This document shows positions 19,047-27,658 of a stretch of DNA of 64,000 nt, in pieces (the first letter of the stretch is position 1; each line of letters starts with the position of its first letter). Under the pieces are notes generated by a model. It was not told the DNA's origin. It saw only the letters and a list, made by a program, of their open reading frames with translations, and ran no database searches. The stretch comes from Oscillatoriaceae cyanobacterium M33_DOE_052 (GTDB lineage: Bacteria > Cyanobacteriota > Cyanobacteriia > Cyanobacteriales > Laspinemataceae): the NCBI GenBank assembly GCA_015296065.1, contig DVDU01000199.1:1-64000 (forward strand), given 5' to 3'. Made by a program: the position numbers and the translations under genes.

Positions 19047-20564
19047 ATGGTTGTCAAAGGCAACCCTACTAATCTGGTTATGGTAGCACCGTCAAAACAA
19101 TTGTTCACTATGGATAATTTGGAAGCACTCGAAGCGCAAAAAAGGTCTTCTGTGCTAGCAGCATTAGGTTTGGTGGCGGGAGAAAAGGTGTCGGTCTTCC
19201 AGGAGGCTTTGGGCGAGACAGCAGCATTTTTGCAAGCACCCATATGCTTCCTCGGGGTTATAGAGCCAGAGCGCTTGTGGCTCAGGGCGGCAGTGGATTT
19301 ATCAGATTTAGATATTATATTTCGCCTCGGGGTAGAAGGTCAGTTTGGTAGAGGCGAATCCCTGTTCGCCCTAGCCGCAAAGAGTGAGAGGGTTTTAGCG
19401 ATCAGGGATGGAGCCGTGGATCCTGATTTAGGCCAATCTGAGTTAGTGCGGCATTATGGCATCAGAGCTTATTTAGGAATTCCCCTGATTAATTCAGAGG
19501 GAGATTTCCTGGGGGTGCTGGCGGTGATGGACTTGGCGCCGCGCAGTTTCAGCGCTAAGGAAATTCGGTTTTTACAAATGACCGCGCGGTGGATTGCTAG
19601 CGAGTGGGAGCGAGATGCTCTGATGCAGCATCTGGGGCAGCAGTATCATCTATCAGCATTATCAGTGTTAGGAGATGGCGAGCCTGTTCGGGGAACCCAG
19701 CAGCTACATGCGCTGAAAATCGAGTTGCTCGATCGCTTAACCCAAGAATTACGCAACCCCCTAACTTCCGTTATGGGTATGGCTAGGGTTCTCAGTCAGG
19801 AGGTGTATGGTAATTTAAACCAAAAACAAAAGGAATATCTGGGGATTATCCACGGTAGCGGTCGGTATTTGCTGTGCCTGTTGGACGAAATTGTGGCTTT
19901 ACAGGAACTCAACGATAAATCGGTGAACCTGGATATTTCGGCGGTAGATGTGGAAATGCTCTGCCACCAGGTGGTAAATAACTTACAGCATGCGGCGGCG
20001 AAGCGGGAGCAAAAGATTACTCTTTCTGCCTCTCCGGGCAATCGGATTTGGATGCTGGATAAGGATAAGGTCTATCAAATTATTTATCATTTGGTCTCTC
20101 GGTTGATTCAAGGAGCGATCGCGGGCGGTACGGTTTGCATTCATATCGAGCTACACAGTTCGTCCCCCAAAAAAGGCGTTGCCCCTCACCTGGAAATCCA
20201 GGTTTGGGTTTCTCATCCCGAATTCGGAGATGGCATTTACCCCACGGAGTTGCTCTGGTGTTCCCTCCCTGAGCCTCTAACGCCAGTGCCGTCAGAAGCG
20301 GAAAACGAGAGCGCCCCTGGTGAAGTGGCTCCCAGATATCTGGATGTTTCCGCTCCCGTGGCTGGCGGCTCTCCGGGGAAACCTGTCTCGGAACCGCAAA
20401 AGACTCAGGAGGTAGTAAAATCTAACGTCAAGCTGTCCCGGGAAGAACTGGGGGTTTTACTCAGTTGTCATTTGGCGGATCTGCTTGGGGGCAGGATTGC
20501 TCTGGAAGGGGAGTCGGAGTCTGGGATCAAATACGTTGTGCAATTGCCGCCCCTAGCTGTGTAG
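19047..20564 (+). CDS. GAF-domain histidine kinase homologue lacking the phospho-acceptor His (probable pseudokinase)
   Basis: 506 aa. A GAF domain (about residues 60-195: FLGVIEPERLWLRAAVDL, YLGIPLINSEGDFLGVLAVMD) is followed by a dimerisation helix equivalent to HisKA. The position of the catalytic His in the SHELRNPLT motif reads TQELRNPLT: the codon at 19743-19745 is CAA (Gln). The ATPase half is also poor: the N-box region reads IYHLVSRLIQGAIAGG without the usual Asn residues, and a Pro/Glu-rich insert separates it from a residual C-terminal LLGGRIALEGESESGIKYVVQLP. It probably senses and relays by protein contact rather than phosphorylation. The start is uncertain: ATGs at 19047, 19080 and 19110 are all possible. 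Confidence 0.85.
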   Translation: MVVKGNPTNLVMVAPSKQLFTMDNLEALEAQKRSSVLAALGLVAGEKVSVFQEALGETAAFLQAPICFLGVIEPERLWLRAAVDLSDLDIIFRLGVEGQFGRGESLFALAAKSERVLAIRDGAVDPDLGQSELVRHYGIRAYLGIPLINSEGDFLGVLAVMDLAPRSFSAKEIRFLQMTARWIASEWERDALMQHLGQQYHLSALSVLGDGEPVRGTQQLHALKIELLDRLTQELRNPLTSVMGMARVLSQEVYGNLNQKQKEYLGIIHGSGRYLLCLLDEIVALQELNDKSVNLDISAVDVEMLCHQVVNNLQHAAAKREQKITLSASPGNRIWMLDKDKVYQIIYHLVSRLIQGAIAGGTVCIHIELHSSSPKKGVAPHLEIQVWVSHPEFGDGIYPTELLWCSLPEPLTPVPSEAENESAPGEVAPRYLDVSAPVAGGSPGKPVSEPQKTQEVVKSNVKLSREELGVLLSCHLADLLGGRIALEGESESGIKYVVQLPPLAV

Positions 20565-20596
20565 CTTTCCCTTCAGCTTGACTATCAAAACTAAAA

Positions 20597-20662
20597 TAAG
20601 TTTGTCGTTGGGCTTTAGCCCTCCAGAGTCTGGAGTTTGGGCTGAAGCCAAACTACGAGCCC
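20597..20662. repeat. GGGCTNNAGCCC-type inverted pair
   Basis: TCGTTGGGCTTTAGCCC and GGGCTGAAGCCAAACTACGA lie in opposite orientation about 15 bp apart. Together they form a hairpin just upstream of ictB. They belong to the same family as the arrays at 1 and 35.2 kb. Confidence 0.75.
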
Positions 20663-20687
20663 ATTGGAATATTCTCTAAAAACGATC

Positions 20688-22073
20688 GTGAATTCAGTTT
20701 GGCAACAGCTCACCCTCTCTTATTGGCCAGCATCTAGCTGGCAGCAGGGGAGCTATTTATCCCGTTTGTGGGTAGGTTCGCTGCGAGCTTGGCGCTCTAG
20801 CAGTTGGTTATTGGCATGGGCAGAGCCCCTAGGAGCTTTGCTATGCTGTTTGATTTTATCTTTGGCTCCTTTTGTCTCTAGCAGCCTCGTCGGTGTACTT
20901 TTGTTGGCCGCTGGTGCCTACTGGGTGCTGTTGACTTTATCGGATGAGCGCTTAGAATCTGGTTTCACGCCAATTCACTTGCTGCTGTTGCTCTATTGGG
21001 CGATCGCCACCGTGGCAACGGCCCTCTCGCCGGTGAAGGCGGCAGCGTTTTCCGGTTGGCTGAAACTGACCTTATACTTACTGCTGTTTGCCCTCCTGGC
21101 CAGGGTGTTGCGCTCTCACCGGTTGCGTTCCATCACTATCACCGCCTTTTTGCTCGTCACCCAAATTATCAGCGTTTACGGTATTCGCCAATGGTTTTTT
21201 CGGGCTGAAGCCTTGGCTACTTGGACTGACCCCACTTCTCCCACCGCTGGGATGACCCGGGTTTACAGCTATTTGGGCAACCCCAACCTCCTCGCCGGTT
21301 ATCTGGTGACTGCTGTGGCTTTCAGCATCGCCGCCTTATTTGCGTGGCGGGGTTGGCTCCCCAAGCTACTGGCGATGACAATGGTCGTGACTAATGCTAC
21401 TTGCTTATTTATGACTGGCAGTAGGGGTGGCTGGATTGGCTTTGTGGTAGCTGGTTATACCCTGTTAGTGTTGCTCGTTTACTGGTGGAGTCCTAGACTA
21501 CCGTCAAAATGGCAACCCTGGGCTCTACCAGGGGTTTTAGGTGGTTCGCTGGCATTGTTGCTACTGGCGGTGTTGCTGGTAGAACCAGTGCGGTTGCGTG
21601 TGGCGACGATGTTTGTCGGTCGGGAAGATAGCAGCAATAATTTCCGCATCAATGTTTGGGAAGCGGTGTTAGAGATGATTCGCGATCGACCCCTCCTCGG
21701 TATCGGTCCTGGTAACAACGCTTTTAACAAAATTTATCCCCTCTATATGCGTCCCAAATACACCGCCCTCAGCGCCTATTCCGTGCTGTTGGAAATCACG
21801 GTGGAAACTGGGTTTATCGGTCTAGCAGCCTTCTTGTGGCTGCTCGTGGTGACTTTAAACCAAGGCTGGCGCCAGTTAGCCGCTCTGCGCCATACAACCA
21901 ATCCCCACGGATATTGGTTGATGGCAGCAATTGCCTCCATCCTAGGTATCATGGGTCATGGCTTCTTTGATACTGTCTGGTATCGCCCGGAGGTAAATAC
22001 TCTCTGGTGGTTGGCGATGGCTGTGATTGCCAGTTTCTACTCCGTCCTTCACCAGCCATCAACTCCTCGTTAG
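20688..22073 (+). CDS. ictB: IctB family protein (putative bicarbonate-related transporter, O-antigen-ligase fold)
   Basis: 461 aa multi-pass inner-membrane protein with about ten or more hydrophobic helices. It closely follows the Synechococcus IctB sequence as I remember it: LGSLRAW-like start, ALSPVKAAAFSGWLKLTLYLL, RVYSYLGNPNLLAGYL, TGSRGGWIGFV, FVGREDSSNNFRINVWEAVL, DRPLLGIGPGNNAFN, YPLY and LGHG/MGHGFFDTVWYRPEVNTLWWL. The C-terminal half carries the Wzy_C domain of O-antigen ligases. IctB was linked to inorganic-carbon accumulation, though its transport role is disputed. The GTG start (MNSVWQQLT) was chosen; a TTG eight codons upstream, directly at the edge of a repeat, is also open. 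Confidence 0.93.
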   Translation: MNSVWQQLTLSYWPASSWQQGSYLSRLWVGSLRAWRSSSWLLAWAEPLGALLCCLILSLAPFVSSSLVGVLLLAAGAYWVLLTLSDERLESGFTPIHLLLLLYWAIATVATALSPVKAAAFSGWLKLTLYLLLFALLARVLRSHRLRSITITAFLLVTQIISVYGIRQWFFRAEALATWTDPTSPTAGMTRVYSYLGNPNLLAGYLVTAVAFSIAALFAWRGWLPKLLAMTMVVTNATCLFMTGSRGGWIGFVVAGYTLLVLLVYWWSPRLPSKWQPWALPGVLGGSLALLLLAVLLVEPVRLRVATMFVGREDSSNNFRINVWEAVLEMIRDRPLLGIGPGNNAFNKIYPLYMRPKYTALSAYSVLLEITVETGFIGLAAFLWLLVVTLNQGWRQLAALRHTTNPHGYWLMAAIASILGIMGHGFFDTVWYRPEVNTLWWLAMAVIASFYSVLHQPSTPR

Positions 22074-22124
22074 TTGTTGGTCGTTTGGTATCACCATTTT
22101 AAGGGGCGAAGCATCCACGGTTAA

Positions 22125-22197
22125 GGGCGCAGCATTCGGGTAATAAATTTTGGGTTATTTGCCCTATATTCTTCGCCCGAATGCGTTCTCTGCGCCG
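22125..22197. repeat. Imperfect hairpin element with GCATTCGGG arms
   Basis: GGGCGCAGCATTCGGG (22125-22140) pairs imperfectly with CCCGAATGCGTTCTCTGCGCC (22177-22197). The AT-rich core TTTTGGGTTATTTGCCC resembles the core of the element at 41522-41587, so both look like copies of one non-coding element. The 22074-22293 gap also holds heptamers (22225-22290) and no gene. Confidence 0.65.
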
Positions 22198-22293
22198 ACC
22201 TTCGGTTTGCCCCTAGGTGATGTCATATTTGCATCAAATGACCAATGACTTTTGACAAATGACCAAGGACAAAGGACAAAGGACAAATCACAA

Positions 22294-23469
22294 TTAGCGA
22301 GAGGCTTTCATCAGCAGAAAGCCACCGATCGACAAAACGATCACGTTGGGCAACCAAGCCGCCACCAACGGCGACAAAACCGACATCTGCCCCAAAGCAT
22401 TGGTGAGAAACGCCACTAAATAATAACCAAAAATTACCACAATGCTGATGCCAAAACTGGTAGCTTTACTGGCGCGCCTAGGCTTGATTCCTAACGTGGC
22501 ACCCACCAGGCCAAACCCGATACAGATAAATGGCAAAGCATATTTTTGCTGAATCCGCACTTCCATTTTTCTAATTTTCTTTTCATCTCCCCCTTGCTGC
22601 AAAATCGCTAAACGTTCTTTAGCTTGAGCAATGCTCATTTCTCCGTAATCCCGCCCTCTTTCCGCTAGGTCTAAAGGCGTGCGCGGCAATTGCAGTTGCT
22701 GGTTTTCAAACCGCACGATTTTACCGTATGAGCCATCTTTCTCAATGACATAAATCGTGCCATTGAAAAAATCCCAAGTATTTTTGGCTACATTCCACAC
22801 CGCCGATTCTGCCGAAATAATTTGACTGAGATTTCCTTGATATCTCTCAAAAATAGTTAAGCCTTTCATCTGCTTGCCATCAAATTTTTCGGCATAAAAA
22901 AGGCGTTTCAGTACGGTTTCTTTATTGCCGTCTGGTTGCCTTACTTTGTCGTATTCCGTGAAAATAATGTTGCTTTCATTAAAAGGCGGTTTTTCTCGGT
23001 TTAAAGCCCGCTCTAAAGTAATCGTGGCTTGGTAGTTGGCTGCTGGTACTACTAATTCGTTAAAACCAAAAGTGATGCCTGTAACTATGGCACTGAAGGC
23101 GAGAGCTGGCAGCACTAAGCGCCACACCCGGACGCCGCAACTGCGCAATGCCACTAACTCGCTGTCTGCTGATAGGCGGCTATATGCCATTAAAGTGCCT
23201 AGCAACACTGACATGGGAAAGGCGATGACAATAAAATCTGGCAGCTTGAGCAGAAAAACTTCTACCGCAATTTGCACCGGTAAGCCTTTTTCGGTGACGC
23301 GGCGTACCAAGTCAAATAGGGTGCCAATGGAAACGCCGACGGAGGAAAATGCGCCTAAGCCAAATAGGAATGGTGCGATTAACTCGGTGGCAATGTAGCG
23401 GTCTATCACGGGAACTCGGATCAGCCACCAGCGAAAATTTTTCCGGGATTTTAAAGCGCTATCTGTCAT
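22294..23469 (-). CDS. LptF/LptG-family permease of the LPS export system
   Basis: 391 aa inner-membrane protein of the YjgP/YjgQ family. Helices lie at the N-terminus (about residues 27-135, including FPMSVLLGTLMAYSRLSADSELVALRSCG, the coupling region typical of LptF/G) and at the C-terminus (about 310-388). A periplasmic jellyroll-like domain lies between (about 140-290). With LptB it extracts lipopolysaccharide from the inner membrane. Cyanobacteria usually have a single such permease, presumably a homodimer; this is inference. It is the last gene of the lptA-lptB-lptF run. The 102-bp gap to lptB contains an imperfect direct repeat (TAAAGGAGG...TTAAGAACC). Confidence 0.92.
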   Translation of the reverse strand: MTDSALKSRKNFRWWLIRVPVIDRYIATELIAPFLFGLGAFSSVGVSIGTLFDLVRRVTEKGLPVQIAVEVFLLKLPDFIVIAFPMSVLLGTLMAYSRLSADSELVALRSCGVRVWRLVLPALAFSAIVTGITFGFNELVVPAANYQATITLERALNREKPPFNESNIIFTEYDKVRQPDGNKETVLKRLFYAEKFDGKQMKGLTIFERYQGNLSQIISAESAVWNVAKNTWDFFNGTIYVIEKDGSYGKIVRFENQQLQLPRTPLDLAERGRDYGEMSIAQAKERLAILQQGGDEKKIRKMEVRIQQKYALPFICIGFGLVGATLGIKPRRASKATSFGISIVVIFGYYLVAFLTNALGQMSVLSPLVAAWLPNVIVLSIGGFLLMKASR

Positions 23470-23571
23470 GTGAGTATTTTATGTAGGAGCGAGACTTTGT
23501 GTGAGTGCTAAAGGAGGGTGCTAAGAACCAATTCAGGATGGTTAAAGGAGGTGGTTAAGAACCTTGACGGG

Positions 23572-24300
23572 TCACAGTTGAAATTTATCTCCTAAATAAT
23601 ACTGTCGGACTAAAGGGTTATTGTATAGCTCTTCGGGGGTGCCGGAGGCGAGAATTTCTCCATCTCGCATGATATAGGCGCGGTCTGTGATGGCGAGGGT
23701 TTCCCGCACGTTGTGGTCGGTAATCAAAATTCCCATTCCTCGCTGTCGTAATTTGGCGACGATTTGCTGGATTTCGGCAACGGCGATCGGATCTACCCCT
23801 GCAAATGGTTCGTCTAACAGCAAAAATTTGGGACCGCTACCACCCACCGCTAAGGCTCTGGCTAGCTCCGATCGCCTTCTTTCACCCCCCGATACCTGAA
23901 TACCCAGAGTATAGGCCACTTTTTCCAGCCGAAATTCCCGCAGTAGCCAATTGAGGCGCTCCTCCCACTCCCACGGAGACACCCCAGTTTGTTCCAAAAC
24001 TAACAAAATGTTTTCCCGAATCGTCAGATTGCGAAAAATGCTCGCTTCTTGGGGAAGATAACCAATCCCTAATTGCGCTCGTTTGTCGATCGGTACATCC
24101 GTAATATCCAAATCATTCAGCCACACTCTCCCTTGTTGGGGTTTTTCCAACCCCGTCGCCATATAAAAAGTAGTAGTCTTGCCCGCACCATTTGGACCGA
24201 GCAAGCCGACGATTTCCCCCTGAGAAACCGAGAGAGAAACTCTTTTAACTATGGTTCTCTTGCCATAGCTTTTATGGACGTTTTGCAGCCAAATTTTCAC
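23572..24300 (-). CDS. lptB: LPS export ABC transporter ATP-binding protein LptB
   Basis: About 242 aa cytoplasmic ATPase. Walker [18 protein letters not shown]-loop [13 protein letters not shown], signature [15 protein letters not shown], Walker [17 protein letters not shown] and switch His in [12 protein letters not shown] are all intact and LptB-like. The conserved part starts at [15 protein letters not shown], whose GTG at 24300 is taken as the start. The frame stays open another 19 codons through the AATTGATA repeat (reading [15 protein letters not shown]), and that extension is almost certainly not native protein. lptA ends about 80 bp upstream across the repeat. Confidence 0.94.
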   Translation of the reverse strand: MKIWLQNVHKSYGKRTIVKRVSLSVSQGEIVGLLGPNGAGKTTTFYMATGLEKPQQGRVWLNDLDITDVPIDKRAQLGIGYLPQEASIFRNLTIRENILLVLEQTGVSPWEWEERLNWLLREFRLEKVAYTLGIQVSGGERRRSELARALAVGGSGPKFLLLDEPFAGVDPIAVAEIQQIVAKLRQRGMGILITDHNVRETLAITDRAYIMRDGEILASGTPEELYNNPLVRQYYLGDKFQL

Positions 24301-24305
24301 ATTAT

Positions 24306-24382
24306 TAATTGATAATTGATAATTGACAATTGACAATTGATAATTGATGACTATCAATTATTAATTATCAATGATCAATTAT
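24306..24382. repeat. AATTGATA/ATTGACA quasi-palindromic array between lptA and lptB
   Basis: Units of AATTGATA and AATTGACA are followed by their complements (TATCAATTATTAATTATCAATGATCAATT). They form an AT hairpin between the lptA stop and the lptB start. A similar block lies after rnpB. Confidence 0.8.
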
Positions 24383-24792
24383 TGGTCGGTGATGTAATAA
24401 ATCGATTCTACCTGCTGATTGTCGTTGGGGACGGCGATAAATCTTCCTTCATCCACCAGATAAGTAATGGTTTCCGCCCGGAGGCTATTGCCATTCTGTA
24501 AAACATAAGCATTGCCAGTGAGGACGATGCGCCGCTCCCGGCTAAAATACTGCGCTTGGGTGGCGGTTGCTTGCATCTGTCGCGCTGGGTAAACAATCAC
24601 CACGTTGCCCCGAGCCGTCACGATGCCAGTTTTAGAATCGGCTTCTTGGATGTCTGAGCGGACGCTCAGAGCTTGTCCGTTGCCGTTTTGTTGGGCTCCC
24701 ATTTGCTGGGGAAAAGTGGGGGTGGCAACTGCCACCGCAGAGCAACTAATCGCTAGCGCAGTTGCAAAAAACCTGAATCTCCCATAGGGCAT
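24379..24792 (-). CDS. lptA: LptA/OstA-like periplasmic LPS-bridge protein
   Basis: 137 aa. A signal peptide (MPYGRFRFFATALAISCSAVAVATP) is followed by one OstA/LptA beta-jellyroll domain: ALSVRSDIQEADSKTGIVTARGNVVIVYPARQMQATATQAQYFSRERRIVLTGNA, the usual alternating strand pattern. LptA forms the filament that carries LPS through the periplasm to LptD. The position directly upstream of lptB supports the call. Short for the family (E. coli LptA is about 185 aa), as is common in cyanobacteria. Confidence 0.88.
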   Translation of the reverse strand: MPYGRFRFFATALAISCSAVAVATPTFPQQMGAQQNGNGQALSVRSDIQEADSKTGIVTARGNVVIVYPARQMQATATQAQYFSRERRIVLTGNAYVLQNGNSLRAETITYLVDEGRFIAVPNDNQQVESIYYITDQ

Positions 24793-25209
24793 AATCGCGC
24801 CTCGTTATTGTTGCAATCGATAACAGAACTGCAATCCTCCCCTCCCCCCAATCAATTGGGGGGCAAAGGGCAACCACAGAGGGATTGCCCCTAAGTCCGC
24901 TCACCCAGATCTGGGCTCTGCAGCAGGGGGGAGCCTATCTTTCGATAGCTCGCTAATGGTAGTTTAACCAATCCTGACCATACTGCATCCGGAGCCCGAG
25001 GGTTTCGCTGACCTTCCTTTTGCAGTTATGCTGACGCTCCCCGCTAACTCTGTGTTTCGCTCCCACGGAGAGATGAGTTGCCCTACATCAAGTTGCTGCG
25101 AAGAAAGCTTCTGGAGTGCGGGCCCCTTCGTCTGCTCTTATATACAGGGTTTTTCCAGTTGATAAGGTACAGATTTAGCCGAGAATGATTCTTACCCTGA
25201 CAGTATTTG
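24793..25209. other. 417-bp gap upstream of lptA
   Basis: No gene supported. It contains a G/C hairpin CCCCCCAATCAATTGGGGGG near 24845 and a GGGGCAAAGGGCAACCACAGAGGGATTGCCCC repeat (24862-24892) whose parts recur in the element at 53804-53930. The proximal 100 bp probably hold the lpt promoter. Confidence 0.55.
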
Positions 25210-27093
25210 TCACCCAACTAAACGCCAAATCTTAATCGTTTTATCCCCAGCAGCGGAGAAGAGTGTTTGACCATTGGGACTAAAGACGACAGCACTAACT
25301 GCGCCGGTATGTCCCCGGAGCGTGCGCAGCAAACTACCCTTTTCTAAATCCCATAGTTTAATGCTTTTATCCTCACAACCGGTGGCAATGGTTTTGCCAT
25401 CGGGGCTGAAGGCCAGACAATCAAACCGAATGGAATGTGTTTTGGGGTTGCCCAGACGGCTGTGGGCATCTACATCCCAAATTTGAATAGTTTTGTCAAA
25501 GCTGGCACTGGCGAGTATCGTCTGTTGGGGATTAAAAGCCAGGGCACAAACTGGTTGGGAATGACTGGTGATTTCTCCCTGAAAAGATGGCTCGGAATTC
25601 CCCAGTTGCCAAATTTTCACGGTTTTGTCTTCGCTCCCGCTGGCTAAAATTCCCCCATTGGCGCTGATGGCTATGGCCAAAACTGATTTACTGTGGTTCG
25701 TGAGGGTGTGGAGGATTTTAACGCCGCTTAACTGCCAGATTTTAATCGTGCCGTCACCGCTACCGCTGGCTAAAATCCGGCCATCGGGACTAATGGCTAG
25801 GGCAAACACGGAACCGGTATGCTCGGTGAGGGTTCTCAACAGAAACCCTGTGCCGATTTGCCAGAGCTTAATCGTTTTGTCTTCGCTACCGCTGACTAAA
25901 ATCCGGCCATCGGGACTCATTGCTAGGGCAGAAACTGGGGCGGTATGACCTTTGAGGATATGGATTGGTTCTGGGTTGACCCGACTTTCGAGAACCTGCC
26001 AGAGGTGGATGGTTTTGTCGGCGCTACCGCTGGCTAAAATCCTGCCATTGGGACTTATGGCCAGAGATAGCACTGCCTCGGTATGTCCCGTGAGGGTTTG
26101 CAGGCATTGCCAATTCTGTGGCTCGGCGGGGTGATGGTTGGGGGTGGCGGCGGGACGAACTGTGGTCCGAGGCGCTGGCGCTAACCCTGTATAAGGTTGA
26201 TATTTGAGGTCTTTCTGGACAGCAGCGGCGGATTGATAGCGCTCCTTGAGGGAATCTTGGAGCATTTTATCTAATACCGCGCTGAGGGATTCGCTCACAT
26301 CTGTGCCGAGCCGACGGAGGTAGGGCCGCCACACCCAGCGGTTTTCTATTGGGTCGAATAAATCATCGAGAGTAGCACCGGTCAATAGCTCGATACAGGT
26401 AACGCCTAAGCTGTAGATGTCGCTGGCGGGAAAGGCTTTACCGCCGCGAATTTGTTCTACGGGGGCGTATCCTTGGGTGCCGGTGCGGGTGCCTGTGTTG
26501 CCCAAACTGGTGCCTCGCACCTGCTTGGACACGCCAAAATCAATCAGTACCAGTTGTCCGTCTGGCGATCGGCGCAGGATATTTTCGGGCTTGATGTCTC
26601 GGTGAATCACTTGCTGCTGGTGGATGAATTCCAGCACTGGGAGCAGGTTTTTGAGGATATCTAATATCTGGCTTTCGCTGAAAGGTCCTTGTTTGGCTAG
26701 CTCCTGCCCCAAATTCTGCCCAGGAATTAGTTGTTGGACGAGGTAGAGGCATTTATCTTCTTCAAAGTACGCCAGGAGGGCGGGAATTTGGGGGTGCTGC
26801 TCTCCTAGTTGCAGGAGCTGCCTAGCTTCTTGCTCAAAAAGCTGGGTGGCTTTGGCCATTGCTTGGGAATTGCCCTGAATTTCTGGCATGGGCAAAAATT
26901 GCTTGATGGCGCATTTGGCCTGGAGTCGATCGTCATCTACTGCCAAGAAGGTGCGCCCCATGCCTCCCTGACCGAGGATCTGGATGGCTCGATAGCGTTG
27001 TTTGAGCAGCAGTTTGGCGCCGCAAGTTTGGCAAAACTTGCTGCCATCGGGATTGTAGGGTTTAGGGCAGGTGATATTAAAGCAATAGCTCAT
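25210..27093 (-). CDS. Ser/Thr protein kinase with zinc-ribbon-like N-terminus and seven WD40 repeats
   Basis: 627 aa. The N-terminus carries a C-x4-C ... C-x2-C ribbon (CFNITCPKPYNPDGSKFCQTCG). A Hanks-type kinase (about residues 32-290) follows with GQGGMG, AIKQF lysine, VIHRDIKPEN, LIDFGVSK and GYAPVEQ, so it should be active. A short Pro-rich linker leads to seven WD40 repeats (about 330-627), each ending in motifs such as LASGSADKTIHLW or LFSAAGDKTIKIW, enough for one closed propeller. No membrane helix is present, so it is probably cytoplasmic. Such kinase-WD fusions are common in filamentous cyanobacteria; partners are unknown. It lies downstream of a coiled-coil membrane protein on the same strand, but 565 bp apart. 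Confidence 0.95.
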   Translation of the reverse strand: MSYCFNITCPKPYNPDGSKFCQTCGAKLLLKQRYRAIQILGQGGMGRTFLAVDDDRLQAKCAIKQFLPMPEIQGNSQAMAKATQLFEQEARQLLQLGEQHPQIPALLAYFEEDKCLYLVQQLIPGQNLGQELAKQGPFSESQILDILKNLLPVLEFIHQQQVIHRDIKPENILRRSPDGQLVLIDFGVSKQVRGTSLGNTGTRTGTQGYAPVEQIRGGKAFPASDIYSLGVTCIELLTGATLDDLFDPIENRWVWRPYLRRLGTDVSESLSAVLDKMLQDSLKERYQSAAAVQKDLKYQPYTGLAPAPRTTVRPAATPNHHPAEPQNWQCLQTLTGHTEAVLSLAISPNGRILASGSADKTIHLWQVLESRVNPEPIHILKGHTAPVSALAMSPDGRILVSGSEDKTIKLWQIGTGFLLRTLTEHTGSVFALAISPDGRILASGSGDGTIKIWQLSGVKILHTLTNHSKSVLAIAISANGGILASGSEDKTVKIWQLGNSEPSFQGEITSHSQPVCALAFNPQQTILASASFDKTIQIWDVDAHSRLGNPKTHSIRFDCLAFSPDGKTIATGCEDKSIKLWDLEKGSLLRTLRGHTGAVSAVVFSPNGQTLFSAAGDKTIKIWRLVG

Positions 27094-27658
27094 ATATTTG
27101 TTTCAATCCCGGTGTTCAATCCCACACGCAGGATTTATTATATCCAACTCCGTCCCGAACCGAAACAATGATCCCAAGATTTTGCCAAATTTTATCATAT
27201 TTTGTAATTTTTATCAGTTCATTCCAGCTCACATGACCCTTAATTTTTGAAAATAGTTGAAAAATTGGCGGCTATGATCAACAAAAAAATCTTAGATATA
27301 GCAGTAGTCAAGGTAGTGAAGACATCGTTGGGTTTCGTTAATTAATCAAGGACACGGCAATACGGAATACTTGCAGGGACAGGGCATAGAACAGTCCTCT
27401 AACTATAGCCAGACTGCCTTGGCTACTGCTATATATTCTAGGATAATATGAGGATTGAGATGCTGCTTAAATTTCCCCATAATTTATTTTTCACTCATGT
27501 AAGCCAGACTTTTTGTGATAGCTATGCGTCCATTTTTCTATTTTTTAGCGCTGTAGCCAATTTCCTGGTCATATACCTGAAACTGGTGAGCTGTTTGGGG
27601 TTAATTTATGGGATGTAAGATGAATCTGGGCCAGGGTTGGACAGGAAATTGGGGGCAT
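27094..27658. other. 565-bp gap containing a miniature inverted-repeat element
   Basis: AT-rich, no gene supported. It contains the 139-bp element at 27296-27434. Promoter of the downstream kinase gene is expected near 27100-27200. Confidence 0.6.
27296..27434. mobile_element. Possible miniature inverted-repeat element (139 bp)
   Basis: Terminal arms ATATAGCAGTAGTCAAGG and CCTTGGCTACTGCTATAT match at 17 of 18 positions. The 103-bp interior encodes nothing. The same tip (ATATAGCAGTAGCC) occurs at about 18598 next to another hairpin. No target-site duplication was established. Confidence 0.6.

Noticed and set aside
20688..22073. O-antigen ligase (WaaL) for ictB
   Set aside because: The Wzy_C domain is shared, but the NFRINVWEAVL, DRPLLGIGPGN and YRPEVNTLWW stretches match IctB specifically.
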